Shown piece after piece: positions 8,195-17,070 of a stretch of 64,000 bases of DNA. The DNA is taken from positions 434,001-498,000 of the forward strand of contig SHNF01000009.1 of assembly GCA_004295085.1 (NCBI GenBank), written 5' to 3'. Position 1 is the stretch's first letter. Each line of letters starts with the position of its first letter. Made by a program: the position numbers and the translations under genes. The notes under the pieces are model-generated. The model was not told the origin of the DNA and made no database searches. It saw only the letters and a program-made list of their open reading frames with translations. The DNA is from Planctomycetota bacterium (GTDB lineage: Bacteria > Planctomycetota > UBA1135).

Positions 8195-9382
8195 TCAGGG
8201 ATTCGGCGCCGCCGGTGCGCCGCGCAACCGCTCCAGCACCGGCAGGCCGACCAGGGTGGCGAGCGCCGCGATGGTGAAGACCACGGCTTCATGCATGTGC
8301 GCGCCGAAGTCGAAGCCGATCAGGTTGACGCCGGCAGCGTAGGCGACGGCGGCGAGGACGCCGCTCGCAAGACCGAGCGCCACGTCGCGCCCGCGCAGCT
8401 TGCCGCTCCGGCGGCGCAGGGATTGCACGACCGCGCCCACGCCGCCGCCGAGGAGCGCAGCCCCGACGAACAGGACGGGCAGGACGTACTCCACGTCCGC
8501 GGTTGTATCGGCGAACAAGACGCTTCCGGCGCTGACCTTGCCCCGGCCGAGTCCGGCGCTGCGCAGGGACGCCGTGGCGGACTCAGCGCCCTTCAGAGCC
8601 ACCGTGGCCGGCGCGATCCGGCCCTGGTCTGCGCTCAGGTCGACCGTGAAACTTCCGGGTGGCAGGACTCCCAGGGAGTGAACGCTGACGGTTTCCTCCT
8701 GGAGACCGAAGCCGAGCATGCGCCTGGGAGCCCTGAGCTCGAGCCTGAGGCGGTCCAGCGGCAGCGTCAGGGCCTCGGGAGGGTCCCCGGCCTCGGGATC
8801 GCCGAGCACCGCGACCCCGAGCTGGACTGCATCGTGCGCGCCGGAGTCCTCCAGGACGACCACTTTGGACGTGTTGGTCCGCGTGAACTCGAGTTGCGCC
8901 GGCACCGCCGCCTTGGAGCCGGTGCTGCGGAAGAACAGGGTCACCGGCTCCGCCAGGTCGCGCGCCGCGCCCGTGGCGAGCAGGCGGACGTTGACGCTGC
9001 CCCGGAAGCACTGGGCGGCCGCGTCGAACTGCAGCTTGTCCGTCTGCGGAAACAGATCGGGCTGCATGTCATCCACGGTTCCGTCCGCGCGCCCCACCTG
9101 CAGCCGGAAGGGCAGCAATACGTGCTCGCCGTCGGGTTCCCTCCTGCGCTCGGGCGGCTTGCCGCTGTGGATGACCAGGACGCTGCGCGGGTCCAGGACA
9201 GGGCGGGCAAGCGAGGGATCCACCACCCGGGCGCGCCCGGTATCGTCCAGCACGAAAGCGCGGGCGCGCTGCGATTGTTGGCCATCGCGAGGGACTGCAG
9301 CGCGCTCAATGGCCTCACTCGCAGCGCGGCGTGGCGCCTGCTCCGGCAGGAGCGCGAGCGCGAGCAGCAACGGAGTGGTCAT
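8195..9382 (-). CDS. Unknown exported/membrane protein at the end of the eCIS operon
   Basis: This 395-aa protein starts with a hydrophobic leader (MTTPLLLALALLPEQAP). A long extracytoplasmic beta-rich region follows, and then hydrophobic helices near the C-terminus (YVLPVLFVGAALLGGGVGAV; LASGVLAAVAYAAGVNLIG; AVVFTIAALATLVGLPVL). I chose the ATG at 9382 over an earlier TTG, which would overlap the DUF6519 gene. The gap to that gene is 19 nt, so it is probably cotranscribed with the eCIS genes. It could act in anchoring or signalling for the particle, but that is speculation. No family recognised. Confidence 0.65.
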   Translation of the reverse strand: MTTPLLLALALLPEQAPRRAASEAIERAAVPRDGQQSQRARAFVLDDTGRARVVDPSLARPVLDPRSVLVIHSGKPPERRREPDGEHVLLPFRLQVGRADGTVDDMQPDLFPQTDKLQFDAAAQCFRGSVNVRLLATGAARDLAEPVTLFFRSTGSKAAVPAQLEFTRTNTSKVVVLEDSGAHDAVQLGVAVLGDPEAGDPPEALTLPLDRLRLELRAPRRMLGFGLQEETVSVHSLGVLPPGSFTVDLSADQGRIAPATVALKGAESATASLRSAGLGRGKVSAGSVLFADTTADVEYVLPVLFVGAALLGGGVGAVVQSLRRRSGKLRGRDVALGLASGVLAAVAYAAGVNLIGFDFGAHMHEAVVFTIAALATLVGLPVLERLRGAPAAPNP

Positions 9383-9401
9383 GGGAAGATGAGACCGGGG
9401 A

Positions 9402-12400
9402 TCAATCGAAAGCGACTTCCGGTGCAAGGACCTGCAGCAGGTTGGCCGTGACCCGGGACACGCGGGCCATGTTCAGCAGGCGGCCGCCGGCCGGCGGTTG
9501 TTCGGGGATGCCGTGGTTCGCAACATAGGTGGCGAGCTCTGCCAGGGCCCACGAATCCGCGACCATCGGCAGCAGGATGCCGGGCCGGCGCAGGATCAGG
9601 TGATCGCGGAAGAGATCCGTGACCAGAGCCTCTCGCGGGACGTCCACGGCGGCGCGCAGGCGCAGCGCGGGAGCTGCAGTTGCTGCAGCGGCAGCCGCAA
9701 CGGCCGGCGCGGCGGGGGCCGGGGCGGGAGCCGGGGACGGAGCGGGAGCCGGTCCCCCGGCGATGCGCGCCGCCGGCGGCGCGATCAGCGGGCGCGGCGT
9801 CATGCGCGCGGCGGCGAGGAATGCCGTGGAGGGCAGCCGGAACTCCGGTCGAACGCGCGCCGCACCGGCCACGGCGATGCCGCCCACAGCACCGGGGCCC
9901 GCCGGCGGCGGGGCCGCCGGCTCGGGGGCTGGCAGGGGAGCCGGCTCGGCGGCGGCGGCGGGCTCGGCGCGCATCCCGATGAGGGGCATGACCGCGGCCA
10001 GGGCGCCGAGGTCGAAGCGGACGTCCGGAGTCCAGGTCGCAAAGGACGCCAGCTCGGTGACTCCAAAACTGTTGCCCTGCAGGCTCAGGCCCTGGGCGAT
10101 GAACTGCTGGCCGGTGGCCTCGAAGAAGTTGTCCGAGAGGTGGGCGCGGCGGAAGACGCGCGTGAGGTAGCCGTGGTTGGCCTTCACGGCGTCCAGCAGC
10201 TCCGCCAGCACCCGCTCGCCCGCCACGATGCGTCCCACCCGGCAGCCATGCATCTGGAGCACGCCCGGCGACTCCCGAATCACGAGCGCCTGGCTGTCGA
10301 TCAGCTGCGAGATCTCCACGGCCTGCGCTTCGGTCAGGGTTGCCGCCGCCGGCTCGCCGTACAGCGCGAGCAGGCCGAGCAACTGGCTTCCCTCCACGCT
10401 GACCGCGCCTTCGGCGTCGAGCAGCAACAGCGCGCGCCCCGGATGGTTGTACAGCGCGGCATCGCGGACGTCCTGCAGCGCGGCAGCGACCTCGAAGGGC
10501 TGCGCCGGCCGCTGCTGCCGCAGCAGCTCCTCCAGCCGCGACCAGGCCATGCTCTCGGACTGGCTGAGACGCTGGCGCTGGGCGATTGCGGCCGACTTGA
10601 GCTTGCCGGCCACGGCGGCACGGCGCGCTGCGTCGAGCCGGGCCAGCTCGCCGGCGGCCTGTTGCGTCGCGGCCTCGAAGCCGGCCCGCTCGGCCTCGGC
10701 GAAGGGGTTGGCCGCAACGCCGCTGTTGGCGAAGACGGCTGCGGCGAGCTCCAGCGACTCCTTACGGGCGGCCTCGAGCACGCAATCGCTGATGCGCAGC
10801 CGGCGGGCGCCGCCGATGGTCACCGCCCCCGTCTTGTCGCCGGAGCCGGTGATCACGGAGCCCTCCAGCACGACCTGCGTGCAGTCTTCGATCAGCAGGC
10901 CGCCCGCCGCCGGATCCGTGCTCACATGGAGGTCCTGCAGCTGCAGGAAGCCGAGACCGCGGAACTGGATCCGGCCGGGTCCGACGCGCAGGCGTGCGGC
11001 GGTGCCGCAGCCGCGGATGGACAGGTGCACTCCAGGACCGGCGGCCACCGTGAGCTCCTTCAACTCATGATCGCCGGGCAGCAGGCAGAGACTGAGGTCG
11101 GCGGCCGGACGGCCCTGGAGCAAGGCGACCACGGCCACGTCCAGGCTGGGGAAGCGCCCGCCCTTGCCCACGGTCACTTCGCAGCAGCCGTGCTCTGCCT
11201 TGAAGATGTCCATCCAGTCCACCAGCGCAGGGAAGAGCCGGCGGCAGTCCTGCTTCAGCGTCCACTTGCCGTTGCGGCGCTCCAGGACCGCGAGGCGGTC
11301 GTAGTGATGCCGCACGCCGTGCGGCAGCACCGCGTCGGGCGCGTCGGGTGCCCCGGCCCATTCGATGTCCGCCGTGGCCACGCGCGCCGGAATGAGCCAG
11401 TAGTCGCCGGTGCGGTACTCGCCGGCTTCGAAGCGGATCTGGATGCCGTCCTCCAGGTCCAGGAACCCCTCCCCGGCCGGCTGCGCGATCTTGCCCTGGC
11501 CGTCCCAGCGGCGCACCTTGGGATGCCGGTCATCCGGCGGCCTCTGCAAGCCCGCGGCGTCCGCCGCCTCGATGCTGAGCGCCGTGCCGTCCGCCTCCAC
11601 GACCGTCAGCAGCCGGCCCGGTGCCGACTGCAGCTCCTCGTGGTCGTCGTGGACCTCGATCAGGTCCGCGCCGGCGAAGCCGAGGGCCTGGTCGCGGCCG
11701 GGGCTGCGCAGCGTGAGTCTCGCGCCGTCGAGCTCCGCCCAGGCGGCCAGCACCGAGCCGTTGTCGCGGGACCATTTGAAGCTGGCCGTGCCCAGCGGGC
11801 CGCCTGCGTGCACTTCGACCCGGTAGAGCTGGTTCTCCAGGCCGCGGTAGCCGGTGGCCGCGGCGATGGAGCACTCGCCGGCTTCGTCCTGCGGCTTCAC
11901 GCGCGCCCGCAGCCGGCCGCGGCCGGCGTCGCTCGTCAGGCTGTTCCAGGCCGGGACGTCGCTGTCGCAGTCCAGGGCGGTGACTCCCGGCACGGGCAGC
12001 AGCTTCACCTGCGCCACCATCTTCGTGCGCACGGCGGTGTCCGGTCCGCCCAGCGCCGGCTCGCGCAGCTCCGGGTCCTCCACCGCCGTGACCAGGCGCT
12101 CCCACACGTCGAGATAAGCCAGGTGGAAGCCGTCCGCCGCCGGCAGCGCCACTCCGGGGAGGTCGGGCTGCTGTTCGAACGCGACGCGGTCGCTGGCGGG
12201 GTCGCCCTGCGCGCTGTTGTCGCACAGGATTCCGTCCACGTAGTAGCGGCCCTTTCCGATGAACAGCTTGCCGTCCGCGACGGCGAGGGCGAATCCCGCC
12301 CCGTGCAACGGCCCGCCGCTGCGTCCGACGACGTCGGCGCCGGTGGCGCGGGCTGCGTGATTGACAATGTCAACCTGCTCATTGTGGTCGGCATCGAGCT

Positions 12401-12479
12401 GCACGCGGCCTTGTTGCAGGCGGACGCCGCTGTAGCGCTGGGCCGCCCGGAAGGTGTTGCGGGTGAAGTCGCCCTTCAT
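9402..12479 (-). CDS. eCIS DUF6519 protein, beta-helix fibre/baseplate-associated
   Basis: The N-terminus MKGDFTRNTFRAAQRYSGVR followed by LQQGRVQLDADHNEQ is the hallmark of DUF6519, found in eCIS and related phage-tail-like clusters. The 1025-aa product then has a beta-rich middle and a segment with right-handed beta-helix character (about residues 500-600: LSIRGCGTAARLRVG, LLIEDCTQVVLEGSVI, LRISDCVLEAARKE). A Pro/Ala-rich linker and a short conserved C-terminus (PREALVTDLFRDHLI) follow. A beta-helix and flexible linkers suit an external fibre or baseplate-rim protein. Its ATG lies 5 nt after the previous stop. Role inferred. Confidence 0.8.
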   Translation of the reverse strand: MKGDFTRNTFRAAQRYSGVRLQQGRVQLDADHNEQVDIVNHAARATGADVVGRSGGPLHGAGFALAVADGKLFIGKGRYYVDGILCDNSAQGDPASDRVAFEQQPDLPGVALPAADGFHLAYLDVWERLVTAVEDPELREPALGGPDTAVRTKMVAQVKLLPVPGVTALDCDSDVPAWNSLTSDAGRGRLRARVKPQDEAGECSIAAATGYRGLENQLYRVEVHAGGPLGTASFKWSRDNGSVLAAWAELDGARLTLRSPGRDQALGFAGADLIEVHDDHEELQSAPGRLLTVVEADGTALSIEAADAAGLQRPPDDRHPKVRRWDGQGKIAQPAGEGFLDLEDGIQIRFEAGEYRTGDYWLIPARVATADIEWAGAPDAPDAVLPHGVRHHYDRLAVLERRNGKWTLKQDCRRLFPALVDWMDIFKAEHGCCEVTVGKGGRFPSLDVAVVALLQGRPAADLSLCLLPGDHELKELTVAAGPGVHLSIRGCGTAARLRVGPGRIQFRGLGFLQLQDLHVSTDPAAGGLLIEDCTQVVLEGSVITGSGDKTGAVTIGGARRLRISDCVLEAARKESLELAAAVFANSGVAANPFAEAERAGFEAATQQAAGELARLDAARRAAVAGKLKSAAIAQRQRLSQSESMAWSRLEELLRQQRPAQPFEVAAALQDVRDAALYNHPGRALLLLDAEGAVSVEGSQLLGLLALYGEPAAATLTEAQAVEISQLIDSQALVIRESPGVLQMHGCRVGRIVAGERVLAELLDAVKANHGYLTRVFRRAHLSDNFFEATGQQFIAQGLSLQGNSFGVTELASFATWTPDVRFDLGALAAVMPLIGMRAEPAAAAEPAPLPAPEPAAPPPAGPGAVGGIAVAGAARVRPEFRLPSTAFLAAARMTPRPLIAPPAARIAGGPAPAPSPAPAPAPAAPAVAAAAAATAAPALRLRAAVDVPREALVTDLFRDHLILRRPGILLPMVADSWALAELATYVANHGIPEQPPAGGRLLNMARVSRVTANLLQVLAPEVAFD

Positions 12480-12484
12480 GGTGT

Positions 12485-14545
12485 TCAAGTTGCGAGCAGG
12501 ATTCCGGCCTCCAGGCCGAAGCGCAGGTACTCATCGAGGCTGGCGCGCAGACAGGCCAGGCGCCGCGGCAGCAGCAGGTGGTTCCACACTCCCATCTCCA
12601 GACCGTCCTCGCCGCCTTCTGCGATCGGAGCCGGGCAGGACGCGGCGAGCTGGGTGTAGCCGGGGTCACCGAATCGTTCCGATACGAAGCAGGGCCGCAC
12701 GCGGCGCGCCAGCAGCTCCCGTTCCGGCGCCGGCAGCGCGCCGGCGGACGCCAGCCCCAGGCGGCGGGCACGCTGCGCCAGCGCCAGCTCCGGCTGGCAG
12801 CGGTAACGGCGCGGCGTGAGCGAGGACAAGGGCAGGAAGCAGAAGCGCACGCAGCCCTGCTGGCGCCGCTCGGTCGCCAGCTCGCCGGTGAAGATGCAAT
12901 CCGTGGCGAGCTCCAGCAGCCGGAGCTGTGCTGCGCCGAGCACCGTGCTGCGCAGGACGCGCGCTCCCGCCGCGGACATCGTCGGCGCCTTGCCGCCGGC
13001 GCCGTCCACGATGCATTCCTCCACGAGCAGCGAGGAGCCCTCGCCCGGCAACTCCAGGCGGCCGGTCACGCAGCGCTGCAGCGAGACCTGATGGTCCCGC
13101 GCTTCCGGCTCGGCCTTCAGGCTGAAGGCATCGCGCGGCACGAGCGTGCAGTGCCGTAGTGCCAGACGCGAGCCGTCGCCGGGTGCCAGCTTCAGGCCGC
13201 TGCCGGCGACCCACAGACCATCCAGGCGCAGGACGGCGCCGGCACCCAGCCGGATCTTCCACGGCGCGCGCAGCAGCACGAGCGGACGCTGCTGCTCGGC
13301 GGCGCGGATCTCGAGCCGGCGGCCGTCCGGCACCTCGATCGCCCCCACGGTGTGCGTTCCGCTGTCCGCCACCTCAAGCACGGCGTCCTGGCCGCCTCCG
13401 GACTGCCAGGCCTCCAGGGCCGCCTTCAGTGTGGCCGGCCCGCCGGCTGCTCCGACCGGCACCGCCGCGCCCTCGACCAGGCGTTCGGCGGCGCCACGCG
13501 TGTAGCAGCCGCCGCCCACGAGGCCGTTGCCGCCGCGGTAGCAGCGCACGCGGACGTGCGCCGGCTTCCTGCCCTTGGCGAAGGCGAAGCGCCCCGTCTG
13601 CGGATCCACCGCCACCTGCCCCTTGGCCGGCCGCCGCCAGGTCTCCAGGTTACAGGCCACGGCTTCCGCCGCGGCGACGCTGCGTCTCTCGCCGTCCTCC
13701 TCGTAGGAGATGGCGAACGCCGGAGTCGGGCCCAGGTAGACGCTCTCGGCCTGACCGCCGGCCTGGCGCGCCGCGCGCACGCGATTCAGGTCGGCGTACA
13801 GGGCGCGGCGGCGCAGCGGCCCGGGCAGATCCGCCTCGCCCGCCAGGTGCGCCACGCCCTCCTCGGTGCGGCCCGGGGCGAACAGCGGCATGTCCGTGCC
13901 CAGCACGTTGAAGCGGAACAGGCCGACGCCCTCCTCCGCCGCGGCCGCGGGCACGTCCACTTCCGGGATGGCCTGCAGGCGCCACAGGAACAGGCCGACG
14001 TTGTGCAGGTTGTGGCGGCCGCGGGCCACGGCGATACGGCGGACGTCGGCGGTGTGCGCGATCGCTCCGAAGGCTCCGCCGAGGAGCTCCAGCGCGCCGG
14101 CGTCACGCAGGCTGGCCGTGGCGCCGCGGTCGTGCCGCACGTGCTGCAGGTGCTGCGTGGCCGCCAGGCGCGGGAAGAACTCCACGCCGCGCGCGGGCAG
14201 CCCCGTGAGGTCGCGCGCGAGCTGCTCCAGCACCGCCACCGTGCCCTTGCCGCGCCGGTAGGCCAGCGTGTTGGCGGCAAAGGCCCGCGGGCTGAATCCC
14301 TGCAGCGGTCCGGACGGCAGGGCCGCGACGCCGAGCAGATCCGCAATGTAGGGGATGACCCAGTCCTCGCAGGTCTCGATGAACCAGTTCTCGTACAGGC
14401 GGGCGATGTCGCCCTCGACCGCGTCGAGCTCGCCCTCCATGACAGCCAGCAGCGCGCGCAGCGGCTGGCTGGCGTCCTGCGCGTCCTGCACGCGATAGAT
14501 CGCGGGCAGCAGCGCGTACAACCGCTCGCGCAGGGCCTGGCTCAT
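12485..14545 (-). CDS. eCIS phage tail-protein-I-like baseplate protein
   Basis: The N-terminal 110 residues match the P2 tail protein I type found in eCIS: LRERLYALLPAIYRVQDAQ, LYENWFIETCEDWVIPYIAD. Such proteins link the baseplate to fibres. The middle (about residues 380-560) is a run of beta-helix-like rungs (LRLDGLWVAGSGLKL, LALRHCTLVPRDAFSL, LLVEECIVDGAGG). The C-terminal part contains GCVRFCFLPLSSLTPRRYRC and WNHLLLPRRLACLRASLDEY, which I take as a module shared with other eCIS tail proteins. The product is 686 aa. Its start overlaps the upstream stop by 4 nt (ATGA). Confidence 0.85.
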   Translation of the reverse strand: MSQALRERLYALLPAIYRVQDAQDASQPLRALLAVMEGELDAVEGDIARLYENWFIETCEDWVIPYIADLLGVAALPSGPLQGFSPRAFAANTLAYRRGKGTVAVLEQLARDLTGLPARGVEFFPRLAATQHLQHVRHDRGATASLRDAGALELLGGAFGAIAHTADVRRIAVARGRHNLHNVGLFLWRLQAIPEVDVPAAAAEEGVGLFRFNVLGTDMPLFAPGRTEEGVAHLAGEADLPGPLRRRALYADLNRVRAARQAGGQAESVYLGPTPAFAISYEEDGERRSVAAAEAVACNLETWRRPAKGQVAVDPQTGRFAFAKGRKPAHVRVRCYRGGNGLVGGGCYTRGAAERLVEGAAVPVGAAGGPATLKAALEAWQSGGGQDAVLEVADSGTHTVGAIEVPDGRRLEIRAAEQQRPLVLLRAPWKIRLGAGAVLRLDGLWVAGSGLKLAPGDGSRLALRHCTLVPRDAFSLKAEPEARDHQVSLQRCVTGRLELPGEGSSLLVEECIVDGAGGKAPTMSAAGARVLRSTVLGAAQLRLLELATDCIFTGELATERRQQGCVRFCFLPLSSLTPRRYRCQPELALAQRARRLGLASAGALPAPERELLARRVRPCFVSERFGDPGYTQLAASCPAPIAEGGEDGLEMGVWNHLLLPRRLACLRASLDEYLRFGLEAGILLAT

Positions 14546-17070
14546 GCAGTGGCCACCTCCAGGCGCACGGCGTCCTCGGACTCGTCGAGCAGCAGCAGCT
14601 CGGACCGGCCCGGTGCGGGGCCGGTGCTCAGGGACTCGAGGTGCACGAACAACACTCCCGGCTCGGACTGCATGACCGCGATGGCTTCCGCGGCCGACAC
14701 CGGCTGCCCGAACTCGCGCCGCGCGAAGCCGAAGGCCTCGCGCAGGCGTGCGCGCACGCCGGCGAGCACCTGCTCCGCACGCAGGCGCGGGTCTACGCCC
14801 ACGCGGGCGTGGATGCGGAACCGGCGCTCGGTGAAGCCGTCCACCAGCACCTGTTGATCGGGATCGCGATGCCGTGCCAGTCCCGCCAGCAGCGCGCGCT
14901 TCTTGTCCTCGTCGATCGGCCGGCCGTTCTCGAGCGCCGCCGTGATGTGCACCACGCGCCGCTCGCCGCTCCAGAGCGCGACGGCCTGCGCCTTGCCGAT
15001 GCCGGCGAAGCCGCGCGCGAAGGCTTCGTAGTCGCGCAGCGAAACCACGCGGTCCAGCGTCAGCACCGAGCGCGGCGCGTTCGCCCGCGCCCGCTCCAGA
15101 ACCTCCGGCGACCCCGCTCCCGAGGCGGCAATCGGATTGGTCACGCCGCGGATGCCGGCGGGACGGGTCTGCAGCAGGGTCAGCTTGCCGGCGGCCACTT
15201 CGCCCTCCGGGCCGAGCCCCACGCGGTAGGTCGCGCGCACGTTCTCCACTCCCGAGGGCAGGCGCGCCCCGTTGCGCCCGTCGCCGAACTGCACCGTGGT
15301 GCGTCCGTCATCCGCGTTGCGCAAGGCGTAGCTCGCGCGGACCGCGTCGAGATCGTGGAGAGACGGCGTCTCCGTCCAGCGCACCCCGTCCACACGCAGC
15401 TCCAGGGTGCTGGCGCTGCCGCGCGCGCTGGCTGGATCCTCCACGAAGGTCAGCGGCGCGCGCCGCAGCACGAACGACTGGTGCGCCTGGGAGGCGTCGC
15501 CGCTGCCCAGCACCTCGGCCACGCTCTCGCCGTGCGTGGCGCGGGTCACGTTGGCCCGCACGCGGGTGGTGGCCGGCACATAGGCCCGCTGCAGCGCGCG
15601 CTCCAGCCGCAGCACGCGCCCACCCCGCTCCACCTGCGCCACGACCGCGTGCTCGGACTCCACGGTTTCTCCATCCCCCCCGCTCGGCACTCCCGAGACG
15701 ATCAGGTGCTGCCCGGCACGCAGGCCGGAGCGCGGCTCCGCCAGCTCGATGGCCGTGCCCCTCACCAGCGCGGAAGCAGGAAGCTCGGCCGGAACGAGCT
15801 CCTCACTCTGCGCGTAGACGGTGGTGTAACGAACCTGGAAGTCGGAAAGGTCGCCCGCGCTGCGAAAGTGCAGGCTCGTCACCTTGCCGGAGAGCCCGTA
15901 ATCGGCGCGAGAGAGCAGCTCCACGCGCCGCAGCTGCGCCGCGTGCAGGAAGCGCCCGTACCGCCGCCGCACGGAGCTTTTCTCCTTGAAGGCCACGTGC
16001 CCTGCGGACAGCACCATCCAGCTTCCCGCCTGGATCTGCGCGAACGCGCCGTCCAGGTCCACGGCCTTGACCTGTGCATTGCCCTGGTTGGCGCGCACGG
16101 CCGCCGCGAGCTCGGGCAGGTCTGCCTTGCGGGCGTTGTGGCCGAAGACCGAGGCGCGCTGGCGCAGCGCATAGACCGTGGCCACGGCCCCGGTGCGCCA
16201 CCGCAAGGGCTCGCGCCAGGCGACGACGGTCACGTTGTCGGCGGGGCGCGGCTCGACGCGACTCAGGATGCGGAATTCCCACTCCTCCGGCTCCTTCCTG
16301 CGCTCCGGTTGTTTCCTGAGCTCCAACACCTTCCGGAACTCCGGCTCTTTCCTGAGCTCCAGTTCTCTCCTGAGTCTCAGCTCCCGGGGCTCCAGCTCCA
16401 CTTTCGGCTGGCGCTCCGCGGCCAGCAACAGCCCATCGCCGGCTTGCAGCCCGGTGCTGAGGCCCTGCAGCCGGAGCTGTACGCCGCCCGCCTCCAGCCG
16501 CCACGCGGTCGTGGCACGCACCGGCATCGCGTTCCACTCCGGGCGCGCGACCAGCGGCTCCGAGGTCTCGAAGGTCTGCGGCTTCTGGCCCGGCCCGGGC
16601 ACGCTCTGCACGCGCGTGCCCCTGGGCACGTCCACGCTCGCGGGCGCGCCCGCCGCGGTCTCGACCTCGAACGCCAGCCAGGCGGACGCGGCCACGCCCG
16701 GGCCGAGCTCGTAGCCGACGCTGCGCGCCAGCTCCAGCACGGAGCGGCGCTCGGCGGCCGTGCGCAGGAAGCCCTCGTTGGCGATGCGCTCCTGGTAGAA
16801 GCAGAGCACGTCGGCCACGGCCGCGCAGGCGTCGAGCAGGGCGATGCTCGGATCGTCGGCGGCGCGCGTCGTGAGCGCGCTGAGGCGCGGAGCCCCGGCG
16901 ACCGGAGCCGGCCGCGGCAGGCGCTCGATCATCCTCCGCAGGAACGCGGCCTGGGTGCCGAAGCGGTAGCGCAGCGCGGGCAGTTGCGGCGGGTTGCGCG
17001 GGCGTTCGGGTGCGCCGGCGGTCTCGCTGCAGCAGCTGCCGGGAGTGCGCGGATCGTCCTGCTCGCTCAT
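14542..17070 (-). CDS. Putative baseplate assembly protein (J-like, TIGR02243 type), second copy
   Basis: This 842-aa product starts at the ATG at 17070, which has GAGG upstream and overlaps the previous stop by 4 nt. The N-terminal region ALTTRAADDPSIALLDACA and VADVLCFYQERIANEGFLRT is typical of the eCIS/phage baseplate family that forms the wedge like gpJ/Afp11-12. The C-terminal half contains the J-type core (VQFGDGRNGARLPSG; VSLRDYEAFARGFAGIGKAQ; LLAGLARHRDPDQQVLVDGF). Near residues 233-262 is an array of five charged hexapeptides encoded by 18-bp repeats. It pairs with the 875-aa J-like protein upstream. Confidence 0.9.
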   Translation of the reverse strand: MSEQDDPRTPGSCCSETAGAPERPRNPPQLPALRYRFGTQAAFLRRMIERLPRPAPVAGAPRLSALTTRAADDPSIALLDACAAVADVLCFYQERIANEGFLRTAAERRSVLELARSVGYELGPGVAASAWLAFEVETAAGAPASVDVPRGTRVQSVPGPGQKPQTFETSEPLVARPEWNAMPVRATTAWRLEAGGVQLRLQGLSTGLQAGDGLLLAAERQPKVELEPRELRLRRELELRKEPEFRKVLELRKQPERRKEPEEWEFRILSRVEPRPADNVTVVAWREPLRWRTGAVATVYALRQRASVFGHNARKADLPELAAAVRANQGNAQVKAVDLDGAFAQIQAGSWMVLSAGHVAFKEKSSVRRRYGRFLHAAQLRRVELLSRADYGLSGKVTSLHFRSAGDLSDFQVRYTTVYAQSEELVPAELPASALVRGTAIELAEPRSGLRAGQHLIVSGVPSGGDGETVESEHAVVAQVERGGRVLRLERALQRAYVPATTRVRANVTRATHGESVAEVLGSGDASQAHQSFVLRRAPLTFVEDPASARGSASTLELRVDGVRWTETPSLHDLDAVRASYALRNADDGRTTVQFGDGRNGARLPSGVENVRATYRVGLGPEGEVAAGKLTLLQTRPAGIRGVTNPIAASGAGSPEVLERARANAPRSVLTLDRVVSLRDYEAFARGFAGIGKAQAVALWSGERRVVHITAALENGRPIDEDKKRALLAGLARHRDPDQQVLVDGFTERRFRIHARVGVDPRLRAEQVLAGVRARLREAFGFARREFGQPVSAAEAIAVMQSEPGVLFVHLESLSTGPAPGRSELLLLDESEDAVRLEVATA
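16285..16374 (-). repeat. Five tandem 18-bp units inside a baseplate gene
   Basis: Five degenerate 18-bp units run end to end: 16285-16302, 16303-16320, 16321-16338, 16339-16356 and 16357-16374. In the coding direction they give LRRELE, LRKEPE, FRKVLE, LRKQPE and RRKEPE, consensus x-R-K/R-x-P/L-E. The reading frame is kept throughout. This is a charged, probably extended insertion in the N-terminal half of the second J-like protein. Confidence 0.9.

Noticed and set aside
3530..12360. Many other long opposite-strand frames, for example 5397-6824 minus and 7086-8174 plus
   Set aside because: High GC removes stop codons in shadow frames. Their translations are low-complexity, and the opposite frames carry clear domains.
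9498..12659. A 1053-residue open frame on the plus strand across the DUF6519 gene
   Set aside because: It is the antisense shadow of the minus-strand gene; its protein is rich in Arg, Gly and Gln with no domain, while the opposite strand encodes a clear DUF6519 protein.
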